Shown: piece by piece, positions 42,982-52,124 of the stretch
How the letters are laid out: every line of letters begins with the position of its first letter
Numbering within the stretch: the first letter of the stretch is position 1
The notes under the pieces: model-generated
Told to the model about the DNA's origin: nothing
Databases searched by the model: none
Seen by the model: the letters and a program-made list of their open reading frames with translations, nothing else
Position numbers and translations under genes: made by a program
Assembly: GCA_050250395.1 (NCBI GenBank)
Contig: JBFWOQ010000007.1
Location: 25,915-89,914 of the forward strand
DNA: 64,000 nt
Reading direction: 5' to 3'
Origin: JAGPUQ01 sp050250395
GTDB taxonomy: Bacteria; Pseudomonadota; Gammaproteobacteria; Pseudomonadales; Porticoccaceae

Positions 42982-43765
42982 TTGCGCTGGCTGACCGCCT
43001 TCTGGCGCCACCGGGGGCTGATTGCCGCCTTCACCCGCAACAGCATCTCGGCGCGCTACCGGGGTTCCTGGTTCGGCCTGCTGTGGCCCCTGCTCCAGCC
43101 GCTGCTGCTGATCGGGGTATTCACCCTGGTGTTCGCCCACATCATGCCGCTGCGGTGGGTGGCCGAACCCGGCGCCACCCTGAGTTTCCCGCTGTTTCTG
43201 TACTCCGGCTTCGTGGTGTTCTCGCTGTTTTCCGAGGCGGTCGCCAGCGCCCCCGGCCTGTTGCTGGGGCAGGACAATCTGGTCCGCAAGGTGGTGTTCC
43301 CGCTGGAGGTCCTGGCGATGGCCTCGGTGACCACGGCGACGGTGTTTTTTCTGGTGAATCTGGCGGTCCTGGTGGCGGCCGTGGCGATCTGGGGGCCGGG
43401 CATAGCCCCGACCTGGCCCTATGTGCCGCTGTTCATCCTGCCGCTGTATCTGCTGCTGATCGGAATTTCCTGGTTCCTGGCCGCCCTGACCGTCTATGTT
43501 CGCGATCTGGTCCATATCGTTGGCCTGGCGGTGTCGGCGATCATGTTCCTGACGCCGGTGTTCTATCCGCTGCGCAGTGTGCCGGAGCGGGTGCAGGCGT
43601 TGTTGCTGCTCAATCCGCTGACGGTGATCATCGAGGGCCTGCGCGCGGCACTGATCGAGGGCGTGGCGCCCGACTGGCAGGCGCTGGCGCTGCTGTGGGC
43701 GGTGGCGCTGGGCGCGGCGCAGTTCGGCTGGTGGTGGTTCGGGCGGCTGCGGGAGGGGTTCGCGG

Positions 43766-43776
<11 letters not shown>
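42982..43776 (+). CDS. Polysaccharide ABC exporter permease (Wzm-like)
   Basis: 264 residues from a TTG at 42982. ABC-2 membrane protein with six hydrophobic segments; RNSISARYRGSWFGLLWPLLQPLLLIGVFTLVF is the classical start of Wzm/KpsM/TagG permeases. It moves lipid-linked O-antigen or other polysaccharide across the inner membrane together with the ATPase encoded next (overlap 11 nt). Confidence 0.92.
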
Positions 43777-44989
<1,213 letters not shown>

Positions 44990-45003
44990 CGGGGCGCCGC
45001 CGC

Positions 45004-45729
45004 ATGTCGAAAGCGCACTTCTTGCTGTGGATCGGCGGCAGCGGCGGCTCGGGCACCCGCGCGCTGGCCGCGGTGCTGACCCGGGCTGGCCTGTCTCCGG
45101 GAACAGTGCTCAACGAGGCGTTGGACTCCCTGCCGATGGCGGCGCTCTATGATCGGCATCTGGCGGCCTATGTGTCGGGCCAGGGGTTCGATGCCGCGCG
45201 CTGGCGCCTGGAACTGACCGCGGCGCTGGACCGCCACATCGACGGGCAGCCGTCGCCCTGGCTGGTCAAGAATCCCCGCGCGGTGTTGGCGCTGCCGGCC
45301 TTGCTCGACGGCGTCCCCGGCAGCCGGTTTCTGCTGCTGGTCCGCAACGGGATCGACATGGCCTTTTCCGCCAACCAGCGCCAACTGGGTCTGTACGGCG
45401 ACCTGCTGCTGGGTCCGGCCGCGGCGGGCGAGTCCCCGGCTGGGCGCGCGCTGCGGCTGTGGGCCGCGGTCAACCTGCGCGCCCGGGATATCGTCGATCG
45501 CCATCCGGGCCGCTGCGCCACGCTGCGCTACGAAGACCTCTGCGCGCAACCGGTCGCCGCAATCGCACGGATCGGCGGCGAACTGGGCATCCCGCTCGCG
45601 CGCGAGCATTTCGAGTGCGAGGACATCATGCCCGCCAGCCGCACGCGACCGGCGGATTGGCGCGAGCAGTTGGGCGCCGCCCTGGCGCAGGCCGCCCCGG
45701 CACTGACCGCGTTCGGCTACCCATGTTGA
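45004..45729 (+). CDS. Sulfotransferase family protein
   Basis: 241 residues. N-terminal P-loop-like PAPS site LLWIGGSGGSGTRALAAVL, then PWLVKNPRAVLALPAL, and the 3'-phosphate segment RFLLLVRNGIDMAFSANQRQL. It probably transfers sulfate from PAPS to a sugar or lipid acceptor in the cytoplasm. It is in one operon with wzm/wzt and overlaps the next sulfotransferase gene by 7 nt. Confidence 0.82.
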   Translation: MSKAHFLLWIGGSGGSGTRALAAVLTRAGLSPGTVLNEALDSLPMAALYDRHLAAYVSGQGFDAARWRLELTAALDRHIDGQPSPWLVKNPRAVLALPALLDGVPGSRFLLLVRNGIDMAFSANQRQLGLYGDLLLGPAAAGESPAGRALRLWAAVNLRARDIVDRHPGRCATLRYEDLCAQPVAAIARIGGELGIPLAREHFECEDIMPASRTRPADWREQLGAALAQAAPALTAFGYPC

Positions 45730-46433
45730 ATTTCATGGGCATCGGGGCCCAGAAGGCCGGCACCACCTGGCTGTATGAACGGTTGGCGGCTCATCCCCAG
45801 ATCGGTTTTCCGGGGGGCAAGGAAGTGCACTATTGGGACGCCCGCGCCACCCTGCCGGAATCCTGGTATTGCGAGTTGTTCGCCACCGACGACGGGCGCG
45901 TCAACGGCGACATCACCCCAGCCTATGCCACCCTGGAGCCCCCGGTGGTGGACCGCATCGGCGCGCTGTTTCCGGATTTGCGCATCATTTTTCTGCTGCG
46001 CAATCCCATCGAACGCGCCTGGTCGGCGGCCCTGATGGCGCTGGGCCGGGCGGAACTGACGTTGGATGATGCCTCGGACGCCTGGTTTCTCGACCACTTT
46101 CGGTCGCGCGGGTCGCTGCTGCGCGGCGACTATGGGCGCACGCTGGACATTTGGGGCGGGGTGTTTCCGGCCAGCGCCCTGCTGGTGCTGTTTTACGAGG
46201 ATCTCTGCCGCCGACCCACGGACCTGCTGCACCGGGTTGCCACGTTTCTGGGCGTGACGCCCGACCCGTCGTGGACGCCGCAACGGCTGGCCGCGCCGGT
46301 ATTCGCCGGCCCGGGCGCGCCGCTCCGGCCGACGCTGCGCAAACCCCTGCTGGAGCTGTACCGGCCGCGCATCGTGGCGCTGGAAGCCCGCCTCGGCCGC
46401 GATCTGCGCCATTGGTACGGCGATGGCGAATAG
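45723..46433 (+). CDS. Sulfotransferase family protein
   Basis: 236 residues from the ATG at 45723. 5'-PSB motif MGIGAQKAGTTWLYERLAAHP, HYWD, then 3'-PB motif IIFLLRNPIERAWSAALM and the late LLVLFYEDLCRRPTDLLHRVATFLGV. A complete and convincing PAPS-dependent sulfotransferase of the heparan/Nod-factor type. It overlaps the flanking genes on both sides, so co-translation is likely. Confidence 0.92.
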   Translation: MLNFMGIGAQKAGTTWLYERLAAHPQIGFPGGKEVHYWDARATLPESWYCELFATDDGRVNGDITPAYATLEPPVVDRIGALFPDLRIIFLLRNPIERAWSAALMALGRAELTLDDASDAWFLDHFRSRGSLLRGDYGRTLDIWGGVFPASALLVLFYEDLCRRPTDLLHRVATFLGVTPDPSWTPQRLAAPVFAGPGAPLRPTLRKPLLELYRPRIVALEARLGRDLRHWYGDGE

Positions 46434-46779
46434 GGCGCCGCTGGCGGTGCTGGTGGTCGGTCCCCACCGCAGCGGCACTTCCTGCGTGACCGAGGTGATC
46501 CACACCCTGGGTTTCCGGCTGGGCCGCGACCTGCTGGGCGAACGGCCCGACAATCCCCGTGGCCTGTGGGAAAACGCGGGGTTGGTGGCGGCTTCCGAGG
46601 CACTGCTGGCGCGGGCCGCCTCGGCCTGGTACGACCCGGGTTTGCTGGACCTGTCCGAGGTGCTGGCCGCGCGACGGCGACTGCTTGCAGGTGGGCGTGG
46701 GCTCGATTCCCGATGCCGCACTATTGGGCATTCACGCCGCACTGTTCAACGTAGCATGGCGCGTGGAAGATGGCCCTGA
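46423..46779 (+). pseudogene. Truncated sulfotransferase gene (5' part only)
   Basis: The first about 75 residues match a sulfotransferase N-terminus (VLVVGPHRSGTSCVTEVIHTLGFRLG, DNPRGLWENAGLVAASEALLARA), but the later motifs, including the usual WGFKDPR-type block, are missing. Homology fades near 46670, and the frame runs on into sequence overlapping the end of the convergent gene. In another frame, 46673-46730 reads DGDCLQVGVGSIPDAAL, which resembles the start of acetyl-CoA hydrolase/transferase proteins. This suggests a recombination junction. A functional product is unlikely. Confidence 0.65.
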
Positions 46780-48110
46780 CATCCGTCAGCATTGGAACCC
46801 GGTGGCTTCCGCGCCCTGGCTCCCCTTACAGCCCGGCCCGTTTTCGTGAAGATCTTCCGCACCAACCCCCTTGCCCCCTCTTTGCGCCAAACCCGCACCG
46901 CGCGGACCGCAAGCCTGGCCGCCCGGTCTCTCCGAGTGTGCGACGGGGCCCAACGGTTCCGCTGCCGGGTTAGCCACCGGCCCACCTGCGCCCCAAATGT
47001 GTTGCGCTCCGCCTCTAGCATGGCAATTTGGGACGCACGCTGGGCTGTGACTAGCCTCAGTTCCGCGATAGTGTTGTCCCTTTCGACAAGCGCATTGTCC
47101 CTTTCGACAAGCGCATTGTCCTTTTCGACAAGCGCATTGTCCTTTTCGACAAGCGCATGGTCCTTTTCCGCAAGCGCATGGTCCTTTTCGGCAAGAGCGG
47201 TGTTTCGTGCCGCGATGGTATCGTCCTTTTGGGATACCGCTGTTGCCAGTGCATCGCAGGTATCGCTCCAAGGTAGGAGTAGAACCTGCGCTTCGTCAAA
47301 ACGCCTGAGAAATTCCTTGAGTGCGGGGAAATGGGGTGGTTCTGGCGCGCGATTGATCAGGCAGCGGAACATTTCCTCGGCGAGTGACGACCCGGCCAGT
47401 TCGTTCCGGCGTTGCTGGTGCCATAGGCCAGGTTTCACGATCTCGGATAGCCGCCGGGAAAATTCCTCTGCACCGCCTGCCCATCTCAAGCCCAGCCGCT
47501 CCATGAGTTTTTGTGCAGCCGTTTCCGGCTTTGTGAACCAATCCGGGTAGTGAACAACAGCAAGGTCTTCGCCTTCCAAGTAGCGAGCGATGTTCATGTT
47601 GTACATCAGCCACATCAGTTCGCCGTGCCGGAGGGATGAGCTGTCACGTTTGGCGAGTGACTGGGCCACCTCCGTGGGATGCCGTATGGAAACCACATAG
47701 AGCGGTTTCACGTTCAGGCTACCAAAGATCTCCCGCCACATGGGCTGCAACAGCAAGGTACGAGGGTCCTTGAATCCCCAAAGCCCCATGCTATGCGCCA
47801 TTTCGTCGCGGACGATGGCCGCCAATTGCTGTTTGACGGGTTCCAGCGCGGGATCCCGCCACCACCCTGGCTTCATGGGGAGAATACTCCGGGGCGTGAA
47901 GAAACCCCGCCCTAAGGATTCCAGCAGACCGTGCTGAATGCGCAGGATTTTGGCGTGCTCCCAGTGTCCATCCGGGTTGCTGGCGGTTGCCACCACATCC
48001 AGATTATTACCCAGGTTGACACCGAGAAATTGGAGCAATTGCGCCAGCAGCGAGGTACCGCTGCGGTGCATTCCCAGGATGACGACGACGCGGCGCTGCG
48101 GATCATGCAT
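46746..48110 (-). CDS. Sulfotransferase family protein with coiled-coil repeat
   Basis: 454 residues from the ATG at 48110, chosen because GAGAGGA directly precedes it (the frame is open to 48188). PAPS site VVVILGMHRSGTSLLAQLLQFLG, WGFKDPRTLLLQPMW, and the 3'-PB segment PLYVVSIRHPTEVAQSLAKRD are intact. From about residue 300 a heptad repeat (ALxEKDN/H) encoded by 21-bp tandem units forms a coiled coil, followed by a basic tail. It stands alone on the minus strand inside the plus-strand glycan locus. AT-richer codons than its neighbours suggest separate acquisition. Confidence 0.88.
   Translation of the reverse strand: MHDPQRRVVVILGMHRSGTSLLAQLLQFLGVNLGNNLDVVATASNPDGHWEHAKILRIQHGLLESLGRGFFTPRSILPMKPGWWRDPALEPVKQQLAAIVRDEMAHSMGLWGFKDPRTLLLQPMWREIFGSLNVKPLYVVSIRHPTEVAQSLAKRDSSSLRHGELMWLMYNMNIARYLEGEDLAVVHYPDWFTKPETAAQKLMERLGLRWAGGAEEFSRRLSEIVKPGLWHQQRRNELAGSSLAEEMFRCLINRAPEPPHFPALKEFLRRFDEAQVLLLPWSDTCDALATAVSQKDDTIAARNTALAEKDHALAEKDHALVEKDNALVEKDNALVERDNALVERDNTIAELRLVTAQRASQIAMLEAERNTFGAQVGRWLTRQRNRWAPSHTRRDRAARLAVRAVRVWRKEGARGLVRKIFTKTGRAVRGARARKPPGSNADGCQGHLPRAMLR
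47074..47199. repeat. 21-bp in-frame tandem repeat, about six copies
   Basis: The unit TTGTCCCTTTCGACAAGCGC plus one base is repeated six times with few changes. It encodes successive heptads (ALVEKDN) on the minus strand. Unit length equals one coiled-coil heptad, so copy-number changes keep frame and register. Confidence 0.92.
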
Positions 48111-48259
48111 TCCTCTCGCTCCTTGAACTGCCTCCGTGGTAGAGGATCGACGTGAAATAGGGGAAGTATAAGCCTCTTCCAACGACACATGGGCCTGAAC
48201 GGGGAGCGGGCGCTGTGGCTGCGACCGAGGTGCGCGCGCCGGGTGAACCGGGACCCCCG

Positions 48260-48308
48260 GGCTGGCGGCTCATGCCCCCGCTCGACCGAGCGGGTACAAT
48301 GCCAGCCG
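48260..48308 (+). repeat. Left copy of a 50-bp direct repeat with TACAAT box
   Basis: GGCTGGCGGCTCATGCC ... CGAGCGGGTACAATGCCAGC recurs at 49566-49615 in the same orientation. The two copies bracket the minus-strand methyltransferase gene. TACAAT (48295-48300) has the look of a -10 element for plus-strand transcription, but no plus-strand gene follows this copy. Confidence 0.8.
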
Positions 48309-48373
48309 ATCCACGGGTGCGCGCCCGCCCGATGAAGCAGCCCTAGGCGGGCAACGACGCTTGCGGACTCGAT

Positions 48374-49411
48374 CTATTTCTTCAGCAGCACTGCTCCCTC
48401 GATCAACAGGTCTCGCTTGAGATCCGGCGAAAAGTGTTCATCGCAGCGTTGAATGATGCTCCAGGCCCATTGCGGCAATGCGGTCCGATTCCTGCCCAGG
48501 CCCAATCGCAGATTGACCTCGATCTGGTTGGCGAACTGCCGCTCGGGGGAATGCAGGGGGTAAATCCTGCATTCGGAAAATCCCGCGTGCGCGGCCAATT
48601 CTTCGAGGAAGGATTTCGTGAACAGCCATTTGTCGTCCAGGCGTGCGAAGAGCGGCGAGGATTTGTCGCGGCCCCTGCGCAATGCCTGATCCGCGGTCTG
48701 CGCCTGGAGGAATGCCTTGACTGCCGGGTCGAGCGGCTCTCGGCGATCCTCCTGCTCCAGAATCATTTGCTGAATCAGGGACAGGACGGCGTTGCCATTT
48801 TCAAACGGCTCGAAAAATATCGCGGCACCACCCGGCTTCAGGATGCGACCGCAGCCGGCGATGACGAGGTTCGGGGAGAACAGGTGGTGCAGGACTGCCG
48901 CACCGACCACCAGGTCGAAGGATTCGGGCGCGAAGTCGAGTTCCTCGGCGTTGAGCTGCAGCAGACCACAACGCCGATCGAGCCCCTGCTCGGCGAGCAT
49001 CCGCTTGAGGAGTGCCAGCAATTCGAGACTCAGGTCGCTGGCCACCACCAGGGCGTCGGGGCAGAGTCGCAGGAGCGGAAAGATGGAGTTCCCCGCCCCG
49101 GAGCCAATGTCCAGGATGGCTTTCCCGGCGAGACGGTCGCCCTGCCAGCCAATCCGGCCGAGAGCATCGGACAGGAGCGCGGTGAAGTATTCGACGGCCG
49201 CGTACCGCTCGGCGTAGGTCTGGGCGTCCGCGCGGAATTGCGCCTGGATGTAGCGCTCGACGGTGGTTTCTTCGTACAACGGCGAGAAGATCCCCTGCAA
49301 CTGTTCCCCTCCGGTGGCGCCAAGGTCCACCAGGGGCCGGCGATACCACTGCTGCCAGGCGGTGTGGGCTGGCCTGGACCCCGTCATGCCCGGGCCGACC
49401 GATGCGGCCAT
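48374..49411 (-). CDS. Class I SAM-dependent methyltransferase
   Basis: 345 residues from the ATG at 49411; 49387 is an alternative and neither has a clear ribosome site. SAM-binding motif I is AILDIGSGAGNSIFPLL, acidic loop VASDLSLELL, motif for the catalytic strand FDLVVGAAVLHHLFSP, then GRILKPGGAAIFFEPF. An N-terminal about 80-residue and a C-terminal about 120-residue extension are not recognised. It probably methylates a glycan or small acceptor of the surrounding locus. The gene is opposite to its neighbours and flanked by 50-bp direct repeats, suggesting insertion as a unit. Confidence 0.85.
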   Translation of the reverse strand: MAASVGPGMTGSRPAHTAWQQWYRRPLVDLGATGGEQLQGIFSPLYEETTVERYIQAQFRADAQTYAERYAAVEYFTALLSDALGRIGWQGDRLAGKAILDIGSGAGNSIFPLLRLCPDALVVASDLSLELLALLKRMLAEQGLDRRCGLLQLNAEELDFAPESFDLVVGAAVLHHLFSPNLVIAGCGRILKPGGAAIFFEPFENGNAVLSLIQQMILEQEDRREPLDPAVKAFLQAQTADQALRRGRDKSSPLFARLDDKWLFTKSFLEELAAHAGFSECRIYPLHSPERQFANQIEVNLRLGLGRNRTALPQWAWSIIQRCDEHFSPDLKRDLLIEGAVLLKK

Positions 49412-49565
49412 GTTTGGCGCAGCGGCGGCGCCGAGGGGGAGATCGTCCAGCGGAGAGGCCAGACTGTCAGCCGCATTTCGACCTGCGAGTTCATGCCCGT
49501 TACCTCGTCGTTTCGATGGCTTTGATTGGTGGTTGCGCGTCTCGACCCGCAGGTGCGTGGGCTAC

Positions 49566-49615
49566 CGGCTGGCGGCTCATGCCCAGGCCTGGCCGAGCGG
49601 GTACAATGCCAGCCG
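49566..49615 (+). repeat. Right copy of the 50-bp direct repeat with TACAAT box
   Basis: Nearly identical to 48260-48308 apart from the middle (AGGCCTGG in place of CCGCTCGA). The TACAAT box is at 49602-49607 and would drive plus-strand transcription into the glycosyltransferase remnant and acyltransferase gene. Confidence 0.8.
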
Positions 49616-49636
49616 CATTGTAGCCGGATACCAGCT

Positions 49637-49736
49637 TGTGGCGTCTCAATCCGTCGATGTCATAGTCCCGGTATACCGCGGTTTCGAGGAACTCGCCGGT
49701 TACCGCATGCCGGCGCGCGCCGGCGGTCGGAGTTGA
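49637..49736 (+). pseudogene. 5' remnant of a family 2 glycosyltransferase gene
   Basis: Starting at a GTG, the frame reads VASQSVDVIVPVYRGFEELAG and stops after 32 codons. VDVIVPVYRG is the diagnostic first strand of GT2 enzymes and is closely similar to IDVVVPVYRG at the start of the intact gene at 50958. Everything downstream of about 20 codons is lost; an acyltransferase gene begins 7 nt after the stop. A deleted or replaced GT2 gene is the simplest reading. Confidence 0.7.
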
Positions 49737-49742
49737 GCCGGG

Positions 49743-50909
49743 ATGATGATGGCAGCACAGTCGTCGGAGCGAGGTGGCGAGATTGCCGCGCTCACCGGGC
49801 TGCGCGGTTTCGCGGCGCTCTGGGTGCTGGTGTTTCATGTCCGGGGCGCCGCCGGGCCGCGGCCGATTGAGCTTGCAATTGGCGGCTGGACTCTGGATTT
49901 CACGCCCTTTTTCAGCATCGGCTGGGCGGGCGTGCAGGTGTTTTTCGTGCTGTCTGGCTTTCTGCTGGCGCTGCCCTATGTGCGCTGGTCGAGCGGCGCG
50001 GCCGCGCGGCCGCGCGTCGGGCCTTATCTGGCGCGGCGCTGCGCGCGGGTGCTGCCGGGCTACTATCTGCAACTGTTCATCTTGATCGCGTGCCTCTGGC
50101 TCCTCGACGGGCAGTGGGTGATCGCCGGGATCGGCGACCTGATCGGTTACGCGGCCATGTTGTTCATTCCAGAGCCGCTCGGGGTGCGCCTGCTCAATGG
50201 CATGTGGTGGACGCTGCCGATCGAATTTTCCTTTTACCTGGTGTTGCCACTGTTGGCGGACCTGTTGCGGGGGTGGCGCGTGGCGGCCCTGCTGGTGCTC
50301 GGCGTCGGGATCATGATCGCCTGGCGGGGGTTCACGATCATGCTGCTGGCAGCGGATCCGCCAGGAACCCGCCTGCTGCTCGGCTATCAGTTGCCCGGGG
50401 CGCTGGATTCCTTTGCCCTCGGCATGGCGGCCGCGGTGCTGTACCAGCACGGCGGATTCTCCCGCTGGCTCGGTGCGGGACAGGGACGATGCGAACTGCT
50501 GGCCCTGGCCGGCATCGCGCTGGGCATCGTGGCCGTGTACTGGATGGAGCATGGCTATCGGGCCTACTGGACACCGGCACCCATCACGTTTCTCTGGACC
50601 CCCTTGTTCAGCCTGGCCACGGCGACGGTGATCCTGGCCGCGACGGCGGGCGCGCGACCCCTGCTCTGGCTGTTTGCGAATCCGGTGGCCCTGTACCTGG
50701 GCACGGTCAGCTATGGCATTTACCTCTGGCACTTCCCATTGCTGCAGTGGCTGGTACGCGCACGGCCGCCGGGGGAGGACTACGCGCTGCCCTGGCTGTT
50801 GCCAGCCTGCCTGGGGTTGACAGTGGCAGTGGCCGCGCTGTCCTGGCACTGGGTGGAACAACCGGTGATCGCCCGGGTGCGCCTGGCCTTGACGCGTCGC
50901 CGGGTTTGA
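49743..50909 (+). CDS. Acyltransferase family 3 (OafA/YrhL-like) membrane protein
   Basis: 388 residues from the first of three consecutive ATGs. Motif LTGLRGFAALWVLVFHVRG has the conserved Arg and His; VFFVLSGFLLALPY and YLARRCARVLPGYYLQL follow, with about ten membrane helices and the end SYGIYLWHFPLLQWL...HWVEQPVI. It transfers acetyl or another acyl group to exported or membrane-linked glycans at the inner membrane. It lies between a GT2 remnant and an intact GT2 gene. Confidence 0.92.
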   Translation: MMMAAQSSERGGEIAALTGLRGFAALWVLVFHVRGAAGPRPIELAIGGWTLDFTPFFSIGWAGVQVFFVLSGFLLALPYVRWSSGAAARPRVGPYLARRCARVLPGYYLQLFILIACLWLLDGQWVIAGIGDLIGYAAMLFIPEPLGVRLLNGMWWTLPIEFSFYLVLPLLADLLRGWRVAALLVLGVGIMIAWRGFTIMLLAADPPGTRLLLGYQLPGALDSFALGMAAAVLYQHGGFSRWLGAGQGRCELLALAGIALGIVAVYWMEHGYRAYWTPAPITFLWTPLFSLATATVILAATAGARPLLWLFANPVALYLGTVSYGIYLWHFPLLQWLVRARPPGEDYALPWLLPACLGLTVAVAALSWHWVEQPVIARVRLALTRRRV

Positions 50910-50957
50910 ACGGGCTACAATGCGCGGCATTCGCGGGCTGACGGGGGAGGGTACGGA

Positions 50958-52124
50958 TTGAGCGCCACGCTGATCGATGTCGTGGTGCCTGTGTACCGGG
51001 GGCTGGACGCGACCCGACGCTGTCTTGAATCGGTATTGGCGAGTTGCTGTGTCACCGATTTTGAACTGATCGTCATTGACGACGCCAGTCCCGACCCCGA
51101 GCTGTCGGTCTGGCTCGATGAAATGGCCGCCGCCGGCCGCATCCGTCTGCACCGCAACCCGGAAAATCTCGGTTTCGTGGCCACCGTCAACCGGGCCATG
51201 GCGCTGCATCCCGAGCGCGATGCGGTGCTGCTCAACAGCGATACCCAGGTGGCCAACGACTGGCTGGACCGCCTGCGGGCCTGCGCCGGGGGCGACGCCC
51301 GGATCGGCACCGTCACGCCCTTTTCCAACAACGGCTCCATCTGCAGCTATCCCAACGTGCTGGAGGTCAATCCGCTGCCGGCCGGCTGGCCGCTGGCGGA
51401 GCTGGACGCCCTGTTCGCCGTCGTGAATGCCGGCCAATGCCTGGACCTGCCCACCGGGGTCGGCTTCTGCCTGTACCTGCGGCGCGACTGCTGGGCGGCC
51501 TTGGGTGGCTTCGACCTCGACCGCTTTCCGCGTGGCTACGGGGAGGAGACCGACTTCTGCATGCGCGCCGCCAAGGCCGGCTGGCGCAATGTGCTCTGTG
51601 CCGACGTCTTCGTGTTCCACGAGGGCTCGGTCAGCTTCGGCGAGGAGCGCGCGGAGCTGATGGACCAGGGGGCGGCCGCCATGGCCGAGCTCCATCCGGA
51701 ATATCACGAGTTGGTCATGCGCTTCCTGCGCGCCGATCCGGTGCGCCCTTCGCGCGACGCCGTGACCCGGGCCCGGGGCCGGCGTCTGCTCGCGGACTGC
51801 GCGGCCGCCCTGGAGGATCTGATGGCCGAGCACGACAGCGGTGCCGCCTGGCTGAGCGACAAACTGGTCGCCCGGGCGCGCGATGCCGCCGAACTCGCCG
51901 CCGCGTTTGCCGATGCGGAGCGGTTCGTGCGCGAACGCGAGGCCGATGTCCGCCAACTGCAGCAGCGTCTGGCGATGGAACGGCAGCAGTTCGAGGAGTT
52001 GCTGGCGCGTTCCGAGATGCTGCAGCGGCAGTTGGCGGAACTCCAGGCCCACCACCAGGCGGTGATCAACTCCCGCACCTGGCGCTGGTCGCGGCGCCTG
52101 CGCCGCCTGCTGAGGCTCGACTGA
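50958..52124 (+). CDS. Glycosyltransferase family 2
   Basis: 388 residues from a TTG at 50958, with GGGGGAGGG upstream. GT-A fold: IDVVVPVYRGLDATRRCLESVL, VIDDASPDPEL, AVLLNSDTQVANDWLDRL (the DxD-type metal site), GYGEETDFCMRAAKAGWRNV. A C-terminal about 100-residue coiled coil (LQQRLAMERQQFEELLARSEMLQRQLAELQ) precedes a basic end. It adds a sugar to a surface glycan on the cytoplasmic face of the membrane. A TACAAT box at 50916 lies upstream. Confidence 0.92.
   Translation: MSATLIDVVVPVYRGLDATRRCLESVLASCCVTDFELIVIDDASPDPELSVWLDEMAAAGRIRLHRNPENLGFVATVNRAMALHPERDAVLLNSDTQVANDWLDRLRACAGGDARIGTVTPFSNNGSICSYPNVLEVNPLPAGWPLAELDALFAVVNAGQCLDLPTGVGFCLYLRRDCWAALGGFDLDRFPRGYGEETDFCMRAAKAGWRNVLCADVFVFHEGSVSFGEERAELMDQGAAAMAELHPEYHELVMRFLRADPVRPSRDAVTRARGRRLLADCAAALEDLMAEHDSGAAWLSDKLVARARDAAELAAAFADAERFVREREADVRQLQQRLAMERQQFEELLARSEMLQRQLAELQAHHQAVINSRTWRWSRRLRRLLRLD

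Noticed and set aside
47074..47199. Regular 21-bp repeats as a CRISPR array
   Set aside because: Units abut with no spacers and encode in-frame heptads of a coiled coil.
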